From assembly GCA_023230285.1 (NCBI GenBank), contig JALNXP010000005.1, positions 1 to 26,246 of the forward strand: a DNA stretch of 26,246 bases, in the 5' to 3' direction. Below are positions 16,814 through 22,361 of the stretch, one piece after another. Position 1 is the stretch's first letter. Every line of letters begins with the position of its first letter. Made by a program: the position numbers and the translations under genes. The notes below the pieces were generated by a model that was not told where the DNA came from, did not search any database, and saw only the letters and a list, made by a program, of their open reading frames with translations. This stretch comes from Bacteroidales bacterium (GTDB lineage Bacteria; Bacteroidota; Bacteroidia; Bacteroidales; BM520).

Positions 16814-16845
16814 TTTGCAATTCTCAAAAATAAAGCGTATATTTG
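16814..16845 (+). promoter_or_regulatory. Bacteroidota-type promoter (P2)
   Basis: TTTG at 16814-16817 (TTTGCA), 20-nt spacer, TATATTTG at 16838-16845, then TATTAG: the same module as P1, P3 and P4. It drives the 16903 gene. Confidence 0.85.
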
Positions 16846-16850
16846 TATTA

Positions 16851-16869
16851 GATATTCAAGGTGAATATC
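16851..16869 (+). promoter_or_regulatory. 5'-leader hairpin GATATTC-AAGGT-GAATATC
   Basis: Perfect 7-bp stem with loop AAGGT, 6 nt after the -7 box. Compared with P1 two stem positions change with matching changes on the other arm, while the loop is identical. Confidence 0.65.
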
Positions 16870-16902
16870 ATAAACAATATTTAAATTTTTAAGGAGATCG
16901 CA

Positions 16903-17307
16903 ATGCGAAGATTCACAAGCCCAGCAACAGCACAAGTCCACTGGTTTTCAGCGGATAGTGATTGGAATAACAAAGATGGTCATTCCATCGTAATTTGGAG
17001 AAGGTGCATTCTTAAAGAAGCCGATTACGATGCTTTTAAAGAATTTGCAATGAACGACTTATTGACTGATGCAGAGCCGATTGGCACTTTTTATCGAGAC
17101 GGCATAGCCAATGCTGTATTTTTAGCAAAAACAAATTTAGCAAAATTTAGCGTAAAGAAAATAGCATGCGAAGGTATGATATGGTGGTATGATTATTTTG
17201 CCGAGCAAAATGGCGGCAAGATAATCGAGAACGAAGTTTTATTGCCAATTATAGAGAAATTGGGATTAAAAGTAATAGATATTGATTATCTGCCAATTGA
17301 AGATTAA
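16903..17307 (+). CDS. Early protein of unknown function (134 aa)
   Basis: ATG 16903 is preceded by TAAGGAGATCGCA, a strong ribosome-binding site, after promoter P2. The product is Trp-rich (VHWFSADSDWNN, IVIWRRC, MIWWYDYF), mixed alpha/beta, with an acidic C-terminus ending IDYLPIED. No signal peptide, membrane segment or known motif. It forms a single-gene transcript between P2 and a strong terminator at 17331. The last codon and stop overlap a sequence nearly identical to part of the CRISPR-like repeat 200 bp downstream (17302-17326). Confidence 0.75.
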   Translation: MRRFTSPATAQVHWFSADSDWNNKDGHSIVIWRRCILKEADYDAFKEFAMNDLLTDAEPIGTFYRDGIANAVFLAKTNLAKFSVKKIACEGMIWWYDYFAEQNGGKIIENEVLLPIIEKLGLKVIDIDYLPIED

Positions 17308-17326
17308 AAGCAAAGTTTTATGTAAA
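17302..17326 (+). repeat. Degenerate copy of the CRISPR-like repeat core
   Basis: GATTAAAAGCAAAGTTTTAT matches positions 11-30 of the 35-bp repeat at 19 of 20 bases, and TAAA follows after one extra G. It overlaps the stop of the 16903 gene and lies 4 nt before the terminator stem. It could be an ancient repeat remnant or an anti-repeat (it would pair with a minus-strand crRNA). Functional meaning is unproven. Confidence 0.45.
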
Positions 17327-17330
17327 GCAG

Positions 17331-17364
17331 AGCCGAGTATGTTAATAGCAACTCGGCTTTTTTT
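17331..17364 (+). terminator. Intrinsic terminator
   Basis: Stem AGCCGAGT/ACTCGGCT with a 12-nt loop, followed by seven T. It ends the 16903 transcript. Confidence 0.9.
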
Positions 17365-17424
17365 GTAATAAATTTGTAATAAAATTACAAAATCTTTGTA
17401 AGTTGTTGATTTAAGGAGGGCATA

Positions 17425-17541
17425 ATGAATAAACATAAAGATGCCGCTTCTATGGATCAGATAAAAACGGCAAAAACAAGTAATTTCCTAACGTTGTTCT
17501 TTGATTACAAGCAAAGTTTTATTAAATTTCAGCTGCGATAA
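17425..17541 (+). pseudogene. Small ORF interrupted by the CRISPR-like insert
   Basis: ATG 17425 follows a very strong Shine-Dalgarno AAGGAGGG (17413-17420), so this was probably a translated gene. It begins MNKHKDAASMDQIKTAKTSN and now reads into the first repeat and spacer, ending at TAA 17539-17541 after 38 codons. If the 195 bp between the two 31-bp direct repeats are removed, the frame continues from 17687 to TAA 17740-17742 and gives a 40-residue protein with a hydrophobic Ile-rich C-terminus. This supports the array being a later insertion, or an assembly join, inside a tiny gene. Confidence 0.45.
17461..17491 (+). repeat. Left copy of 31-bp direct repeat flanking the array (spacer-like)
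   Basis: These 31 bp are identical to 17656-17686, exactly 195 bp (3 x 65) apart. Apart from two chance bases (AT), the identity starts at the spacer boundary and covers 29 of the 30 spacer positions (17463-17491, then C). It therefore occupies a full spacer slot directly before repeat 1. Confidence 0.9.
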
Positions 17542-17657
17542 GCGTTGAGCCAGAGCCGTTGTTCTTTGATTACAAGCAAAGTTTTATTAAATTTAATTAT
17601 TCGCTTGATCCTGAATTGAAAGGTTGTTCTTTGATTACAAGCAAAGTTTTATTAAAT
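17493..17657. CRISPR. Mini CRISPR-like array: three 35-bp repeats, two 30-nt spacers, no cas genes in window
   Basis: Three identical 35-bp repeats lie at 17493-17527, 17558-17592 and 17623-17657, beginning GTTGTTCTTTG and ending TTTTATTAAAT, with inner inverted repeat CTTTG/CAAAG. They are separated by two unrelated 30-nt spacers (17528-17557, 17593-17622). The exact 65-bp period, perfect repeat identity and non-repeated spacers are CRISPR traits. The GTTGT start resembles class 2 type II repeats of Bacteroidota, but the type cannot be assigned. Spacer 2 matches 20679-20708 in the helicase gene at 28/30. 30-nt slots outside repeats 1 and 3 hold the same sequence (17463-17491 and 17658-17686). 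The array would need host Cas proteins. Confidence 0.8.
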
Positions 17658-17686
17658 AAAAACGGCAAAAACAAGTAATTTCCTAA
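17656..17686 (+). repeat. Right copy of 31-bp direct repeat flanking the array (spacer-like)
   Basis: Identical to 17461-17491. It starts at the end of repeat 3 and is followed by TAGAAATATT rather than by another repeat, so here it looks like the native phage site into which the array was joined. Confidence 0.9.
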
Positions 17687-17915
17687 TAGAAATATTAATA
17701 CTAAATTACCAAATAAACCCAATAATAGCAAACATTATTTAATTTTTATTGCTATTCCTACAAATAAGTATTAAAAACAAAAAAAAGATAAATTATTTTT
17801 AATTTATTTGAAAATATTTTTAATTCGCAAAGACGCTCTGGCTCTATATTTCTGGCATATTGCAGAAATAATAGCAAAAATAAATAAAATTTATTTGCAT
17901 TTTTTGTAAAATAAA
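17687..17915 (+). other. AT-rich non-coding stretch between array and promoter P3
   Basis: No credible intact gene is seen. It contains the tail of the interrupted ORF (to 17742), the CGCTCTGGCT core at 17834-17843 shared with 12757-12766, and an 8-bp inverted repeat TATTTCTG/CAGAAATA (17847-17870, 8-nt loop) without a clean T tract. No tracrRNA could be recognised here. Confidence 0.5.
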
Positions 17916-17947
17916 TTTGCATTGTATTGAAATTTTTTGTATATTTG
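17916..17947 (+). promoter_or_regulatory. Bacteroidota-type promoter (P3)
   Basis: TTTG at 17916-17919 (TTTGCA), 20-nt spacer, TATATTTG at 17940-17947, then TATTAG. A second TTTGCA lies 22 bp further upstream (17894). It drives the 18008-18838-19254 operon. Confidence 0.85.
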
Positions 17948-17952
17948 TATTA

Positions 17953-17971
17953 GAAAGTTAAGGTAATTTTC
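17953..17971 (+). promoter_or_regulatory. 5'-leader hairpin GAAAGTT-AAGGT-AATTTTC
   Basis: A 7-bp stem with one G.U pair and loop AAGGT starts 6 nt after the -7 box. Here the stem extends outward through GTATTA/TAATAC to 13 bp. The G.U pair would be allowed in RNA but is a mismatch in a DNA palindrome, which favours an RNA role. Confidence 0.65.
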
Positions 17972-18007
17972 TAATACAAAAACAAAAACACTAAATAGGA
18001 GATTCAA

Positions 18008-18838
18008 ATGAAAACTTTAAGAAACTTAGCAGCAGAAGTAAAAGCAGACTTCACAAAAACTTATTACGATAACGGCGAGCTTGACAGCTGGATTAATTTC
18101 ATTTTAGAATGCAATAATTTAACTGACCTCGACACTATGATTACTGAGGAGTTATTACAAAACATCAGTATGGATAACGAAGATGAATTAGCTGAATACT
18201 TATATAATTGCCTTGAAAGTGATTTAAGAGAATGGGAAGAAGAAGAAGAAGTTAGAGCAAAAAAAGAAGTAAGAGCCAACGCTATTGATGAATTAGAGGC
18301 AGTATTAGAAGAACACGCTTCAAGGTGGAGATTAAAGAACCTTGCAAACACAGGCACCTTATATTATGAATTTACAATCGATAACGGCGACAGCTTCTCA
18401 GTAAGATTTGCCGACCATTCTGATTGCTATTGCAATACAGACTATAACGTAGCAATGACCAATGATAATTTAGATGGCTACACTATAAAAAGTTTTAAAG
18501 AAATTATTATTAAATTGCAAGAAAATTGCCAAGAAAAAGAAGATGAAGAAGACGTGATAACCGAAACTATTAACAGGGTAGATGCAGCAAACTTGTTTGA
18601 ATCGATATTAAAAAACGCTGTAAAAAGCTATGATACGTCAAGAATGGGCTACACAGATGCTAAATTATACACAATTACTACTAACAATGGCAACATTTAC
18701 AATGTAAGATTAGCAGGCTTTCCAATGAATTCCGATGATGCAAAAAAAGTAGATTACAACGTAGCATTAAACGGCTCCAGTAAGAATATTACAGGGTTAA
18801 ATTACACACAATTTGCAAGCGTATTAGAAAGTTTATAA
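18008..18838 (+). CDS. Acidic early protein with an internal domain duplication (276 aa)
   Basis: ATG 18008 follows the shared leader CTAAATAGGAGATTCA. The N-terminal ~90 residues are helical and very acidic, including LREWEEEEEVRAKKEVRA near 72-89. Two related halves follow: LYYEFTIDNGDSFSVRF ... DYNVAMTNDN ... FKEIIIKL (about 117-170) and KLYTITTNNGNIYNVRL ... DYNVALNGSS ... FASVLESL (about 219-276). This points to duplication of a ~55-residue alpha/beta unit. Such acidity could mimic nucleic acid, as in some anti-defence proteins, but nothing proves it. It is first in the P3 operon, and its stop overlaps the next start (TAATG). Confidence 0.75.
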   Translation: MKTLRNLAAEVKADFTKTYYDNGELDSWINFILECNNLTDLDTMITEELLQNISMDNEDELAEYLYNCLESDLREWEEEEEVRAKKEVRANAIDELEAVLEEHASRWRLKNLANTGTLYYEFTIDNGDSFSVRFADHSDCYCNTDYNVAMTNDNLDGYTIKSFKEIIIKLQENCQEKEDEEDVITETINRVDAANLFESILKNAVKSYDTSRMGYTDAKLYTITTNNGNIYNVRLAGFPMNSDDAKKVDYNVALNGSSKNITGLNYTQFASVLESL

Positions 18839-19254
18839 TGATAAATAGAATAACAATAAGAGCTATTGAACCGTTACTTGAAAGTTCTATAAAAATGAAA
18901 CGGCATACGCGAAATGAAATTAAGAAAATTCTGGGAGTAGATCCAATTATGCTGGTATTTAGCAATAAAATAGCAGCGTTAAGCTGGGATGCGGAGAACT
19001 ATTTAGTAAACGATAAGGACAGCCCATGGCACTTATTCACTCGGAAACGTATAATTCAAAGAACTGATAATAGCTCTATTTTATATATGTATAAATACAG
19101 AGAGCAACATATTGGCTTTGCTTTTGCATTATTTGATAATGTCTGGGGCGGCGGATTAAAGAGATTTGATATGCAAGGAATTCCAATTGCAGAAATTGAA
19201 TTATATTATACGGCATTATTTATTGATGCCAATAAACAGCTGTTATTGGTATAG
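18838..19254 (+). CDS. Member 4 of the six-copy small-domain family (138 aa)
   Basis: The start ATG 18838 overlaps the upstream stop, so it is translationally coupled to the duplicated-domain protein. Motifs: VFSNKIAALSWD (40-51), YLVNDKDSPWH (55-65) with W64-H65, LYMYKYREQHIGFAF, and RFDMQGIPIAEIEL. Together with the 23064 product it is the clearest representative of the family. A basic N-terminal region (KMKRHTRNEIKKIL, 19-32) precedes the domain, and a similar N-terminal segment occurs in the 23064 product. Function unknown. The final codons form one strand of a tRNA-like hairpin (19239-19285). Confidence 0.75.
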   Translation: MINRITIRAIEPLLESSIKMKRHTRNEIKKILGVDPIMLVFSNKIAALSWDAENYLVNDKDSPWHLFTRKRIIQRTDNSSILYMYKYREQHIGFAFALFDNVWGGGLKRFDMQGIPIAEIELYYTALFIDANKQLLLV

Positions 19255-19285
19255 TTATTGGGGAGTTCGATTCTCCCCAACAGCT
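19239..19285 (+). other. tRNA-like minihelix (acceptor + T-arm) or tRNA remnant
   Basis: GGGAG-TTCGATT-CTCCC (19261-19277) is a textbook T-arm: 5-bp stem and 7-nt TTCGATT loop. CAACAGC directly after it pairs with GCTGTTA at 19239-19245 in six of seven positions, like an acceptor stem. Only 15 nt lie where D and anticodon arms would be, so it cannot be a normal tRNA. It overlaps the 3' end of the 18838 gene. It may be a tRNA remnant, an attachment-site relic, or a plain hairpin. Confidence 0.4.
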
Positions 19286-19325
19286 CAAATAATTTTTCAA
19301 CAATTTTTCACAAGGGAGATTTAAA

Positions 19326-19628
19326 ATGAAAGAATTACTTCAAGAATTGCACGTATTGACAACAGTCGCAGATAAGAGCTCTGCAAAGTATATTGGCTGC
19401 TTGCCCGCAAGTAGAGCATTAAATAGCGCCAGTATTGGCGAAGCAACTGTTAATGGTAAGTTAGTATATATTACTTGGGGTCGCAATTTAAACAAAGAAG
19501 AACAAGAATACTATATGAAAGAAACTACCTTACAGCCAATTTACACAGGCACTAACGATGGCACCGCTGAGCTTATTATTCCAGAAAAAGATGCAGAAAA
19601 ATTACTTCTTGTTTTATTAAGAAATTGA
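19326..19628 (+). CDS. Small protein of unknown function (100 aa)
   Basis: ATG 19326 is preceded by CAAGGGAGATTTAAA. The product is MKELLQELHVLTTVADKSSA... with a central ATVNGKLVYITWGRNLNKEE segment and a hydrophobic helical C-terminus (EKLLLVLLRN). It has mixed alpha/beta composition with no membrane segment and no known family. It lies downstream of the tRNA-like hairpin and upstream of another hairpin, so its expression may be tuned separately within the P3 unit. Confidence 0.7.
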   Translation: MKELLQELHVLTTVADKSSAKYIGCLPASRALNSASIGEATVNGKLVYITWGRNLNKEEQEYYMKETTLQPIYTGTNDGTAELIIPEKDAEKLLLVLLRN

Positions 19629-19647
19629 TTGAAATTTATTTGCTATA

Positions 19648-19684
19648 ATCCTCTGAAATTATAATTATTCCAGAGGATAGTTTA
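19648..19684 (+). terminator. Possible intrinsic terminator
   Basis: Perfect 8-bp stem ATCCTCTG/CAGAGGAT with a 15-nt loop, followed by a weak T-rich stretch (AGTTTATTT). The tail is imperfect, so it may be only partly efficient and allow read-through to 19711. Confidence 0.5.
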
Positions 19685-19710
19685 TTTATTATTATATTAA
19701 AGGGAGCGAA

Positions 19711-20049
19711 ATGAAAGTTAAATGTTATTCTGTGAAAATCAAAGAATTGAAAGATATTTCAGAAAAAGCATTCAAAATCACTTGTTTTGACGGTAGTTCT
19801 GATATTTTCCCTAAATCTGCGGTCTACGATATAGATGATAGTAGAGCCGCTGGCAACTCAATTTGGATTGCTGCTTGGATTTTAGAAAAAAAGAACATCC
19901 AATATTCTACAAAAAAAGTTGGCTATTTTAATACTGAAACACGCGAAATTGAACATGCAACAAGAACTATAATTAAAAAGCATATTCCAGAAAAAATAGA
20001 AGTGAAGGAGGCAAGTATCGATAATGACCTTATTAGAACAACAGATTGA
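19711..20049 (+). CDS. Small protein coupled to the helicase gene, unknown function (112 aa)
   Basis: ATG 19711 follows AAAGGGAGCGAA. The N-terminal half looks beta-rich (MKVKCYSVKIKEL, KAFKITCFDGSSDIFPKSAVYDID) and the C-terminal half is Lys/Glu-rich. It ends 26 nt inside the helicase gene, and its AAGGAGG (20003-20010) doubles as that gene's ribosome-binding site. Overlap and coupling suggest it belongs to the helicase/IbrA/IbrB set. No domain is recognised. Confidence 0.7.
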   Translation: MKVKCYSVKIKELKDISEKAFKITCFDGSSDIFPKSAVYDIDDSRAAGNSIWIAAWILEKKNIQYSTKKVGYFNTETREIEHATRTIIKKHIPEKIEVKEASIDNDLIRTTD

Positions 20050-21202
20050 AGCAATAAATAAATTGCAAAACTTGAAAGTTGGTGCATTATTTATGGAGCC
20101 TGGCACAGGCAAGACACTCACAGCAAAAGAATTATATCAATCTATACCCAATATAGATTATGTTTTATGGCTCACCCCTTTTCAAAATAAAGCAAATTTA
20201 AAAAAAGAAGTAAATCAAAGTGAAAATGTGGACTATATCGGCATTGAAACTTTGAGTAATAGCAGTAACGTATATTTAAAAATTTATAATAAATTAGAAG
20301 CTGCAAGCAAGCCCGTTATTATTGTAGATGAAAGCATTAAGATTAAAAATTGGGACGCTCAACGAACAAAGCGAATTATCAATTTAAGCAAATTAGCTGA
20401 ATATAAGCTAATATTAAACGGGACGCCGCTTACAAGGAATTTATTAGATTTATGGTCGCAATTTGAGTTCTTATCACCTAAAATCTTGAATATGAACTTA
20501 AATCAATTTAAGAAAACGTTCTGCGAGTATGTTTCTATTTACAAGCAAAAAGGCTCAAAATCTATGCATAAGGAATTTATTATGCAGTATCATAATATCG
20601 ATTATTTGTATAGCTTAATCAAGCCATATATTTACGAATGTAATTTGAAATTAGATATAAATAAATATTATTACGATATTAATTATTCGCTTGATCCAGA
20701 AATGAAAGAAGAATATAATTATTTCAAAAATCACTATTTGAATAATGAACGAATGGAGATGCTGAATAATAATATTTTCCTTGAAATGAGCCAAAAGATG
20801 CAACGTTCTTATGCTTGCTCTTCCGAAAAATTTAAATTGTTGAAACAGATAATCAAAGAGCCTGCTAAAACTATAATTTATTGTAAATTTACTAATAGCG
20901 CTGAAAAATGCGAAGAGATATTTCCAAACGTAAAAGTAAACACTTACGGTAAGCACTCTTACGGCTTAAATTTACAGGAATATAATACAATTATTTATTT
21001 TGACAAGACCTTTGATTACGGGCAACGCTTACAATCTGAAAACAGGATATTTAGGACTGGACAAAAGGAGTCTTGCAATTATTACGATTTAACGGGAAAT
21101 GTTGGCTTGGAAAAGCTGATAAATACCAATATCAACAAAAAGCAAGATTTACTTAAATTCTTCAAAATGACAACGAAAGAGGAATTAAATGAATGTTTAT
21201 GA
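20024..21202 (+). CDS. SNF2-family DEAD-like helicase/translocase (compact phage type)
   Basis: The 392-aa protein has the full superfamily-2 set: Walker A MEPGTGKT (24-31), motif II VDES (101-104), motif III-like LNGTP (131-135), and motif VI QSENRIFRTGQ (337-347), the arginine-finger block typical of SNF2 ATPases. These enzymes move along double-stranded DNA with ATP. The short length with minimal insertions is typical of phage SNF2-like helicases used in replication, recombination or DNA modification. It overlaps the next gene by 14 nt and so belongs to a three-gene set with the PP-loop and ParB-like proteins. Codons 219-228 carry the near-match to CRISPR spacer 2. Confidence 0.88.
   Translation: MTLLEQQIEAINKLQNLKVGALFMEPGTGKTLTAKELYQSIPNIDYVLWLTPFQNKANLKKEVNQSENVDYIGIETLSNSSNVYLKIYNKLEAASKPVIIVDESIKIKNWDAQRTKRIINLSKLAEYKLILNGTPLTRNLLDLWSQFEFLSPKILNMNLNQFKKTFCEYVSIYKQKGSKSMHKEFIMQYHNIDYLYSLIKPYIYECNLKLDINKYYYDINYSLDPEMKEEYNYFKNHYLNNERMEMLNNNIFLEMSQKMQRSYACSSEKFKLLKQIIKEPAKTIIYCKFTNSAEKCEEIFPNVKVNTYGKHSYGLNLQEYNTIIYFDKTFDYGQRLQSENRIFRTGQKESCNYYDLTGNVGLEKLINTNINKKQDLLKFFKMTTKEELNECL
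20679..20708 (+). other. Protospacer-like match to CRISPR spacer 2
   Basis: 28 of 30 bases equal spacer 2 (17593-17622), including the first 19 in a row; mismatches are at positions 20 (A here, T in spacer) and 24 (A here, T in spacer). In the reading frame the changes are Pro CCA/CCT (silent) and Met ATG/Leu TTG. The 3' flank is AAGAATATAA. Confidence 0.9.
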
Positions 21203-22361
21203 GGCTGCACTAAAAAGAATAGAATATATATTCAATGAATTTGGGAATGTGTATGTTGCTTTTTCCGGCGGGAAAGATAGCGGCATTGTTTTAAATTTAT
21301 TCATAGATGTAGCAAGAAAGCTTAATAGAACTTTTAAGGTGTTGTTTATTGACGTAGAAGGGATGTATTGCGAAACAAGGGACTTTGTTAAACGGATGTT
21401 GATTAACAATAAAGATGTAATAACTTATGACTGGGTATGCTTACCAATAACGATGGTGAGCGCTGTTTCATTATGTAATCCATATTGGGTGATATGGCAT
21501 CCTGCTCATAAAGACAAATGGGTTCGAGAAATGCCAACTAATTCTATTAATTTGCATAATTATAATTTTGAGTTTTTTAAATTTGGGATGGGATTCAAAA
21601 ACTTTATGAACAAATATGCTAAATTCCAAACAAAAAATTATGGCAAAACAGCTTGTATTGTTGGAATAAGAACGCAGGAAAGCTTAAATCGTTGGCGTGC
21701 TATTTTTAGAAAAGATGTTACGCGTTATAAAAATGAGCAATATTCTACTTTTGTTGCTAAAAACACTTATAATTTCTATCCAATATTTGACTGGCGCACC
21801 GAAGATGTCTGGACGTATAACGGCAAATTTAACAAAGATTATAATAAAATTTACGATTTAATGTATAGAGCTGGGGTACCGTTAAGTAAGATGCGGATAG
21901 CCCAACCGTTTGGCGATGAGCAAAAAGCTGGCTTACAATTATTTAAAGTTATAGAGCCTGAAACTTGGGAGAAGATTGTTAATAGAGTTGCAGGCGTTAA
22001 TTTTGGCAATATTTATTGCAAAACAATAGCAACAGGTTCACATAAAGTTGTTCTCCCCAAAGGGCATACTTGGAAATCTTATTGCGAGTTTCTATTAAAT
22101 ACTTTGCCAGAATTTACAAAAAAACGTTACAAAAAGAAATTTATTCAATTTATTCAACATTATAAAAAACATAATGTTACTACGAATATGCAGTATATAC
22201 CAGATACTGATATTTTCAATCATAATTTAGAAAATATTTATTGGCGGAAAATGGCAACAACATTAATAAAGAACTCGTTTAAAGATTTAAATTATAGTAT
22301 TACGCAACAACAATTAGAGCAAAGGGCAGTAATAATTAACAAATATAAGGACTTGTTATGA
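21189..22361 (+). CDS. IbrA-like PAPS-reductase-family PP-loop protein
   Basis: The 390-aa product has the PP-loop ATP-pyrophosphatase motif SGGKDS (26-31) in VYVAFSGGKDSGIVLN. It also has the longer-family blocks CIVGIRTQESLNRWRA, YPIFDWRTEDVW, and RIAQPFGDEQKAGLQLFKVI, characteristic of DUF3440-containing IbrA-type proteins rather than true sulfate-assimilation reductases. IbrA with IbrB is known from E. coli prophage-linked loci as an activator pair; related PP-loop enzymes (DndC) serve DNA phosphorothioation. The reaction here is unproven but probably starts with adenylation of a substrate. It overlaps both neighbours (14 nt with the helicase, 4 nt with the ParB-like gene). Confidence 0.85.
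   Translation: MNVYEAALKRIEYIFNEFGNVYVAFSGGKDSGIVLNLFIDVARKLNRTFKVLFIDVEGMYCETRDFVKRMLINNKDVITYDWVCLPITMVSAVSLCNPYWVIWHPAHKDKWVREMPTNSINLHNYNFEFFKFGMGFKNFMNKYAKFQTKNYGKTACIVGIRTQESLNRWRAIFRKDVTRYKNEQYSTFVAKNTYNFYPIFDWRTEDVWTYNGKFNKDYNKIYDLMYRAGVPLSKMRIAQPFGDEQKAGLQLFKVIEPETWEKIVNRVAGVNFGNIYCKTIATGSHKVVLPKGHTWKSYCEFLLNTLPEFTKKRYKKKFIQFIQHYKKHNVTTNMQYIPDTDIFNHNLENIYWRKMATTLIKNSFKDLNYSITQQQLEQRAVIINKYKDLL

Noticed and set aside
17493..17657. Reading the 65-bp periodic block as protein-coding repeats or as replication iterons
   Set aside because: The period is not a multiple of three and stops occur inside. Iterons would not have unrelated 30-nt spacers of constant length, one of which matches a phage gene.
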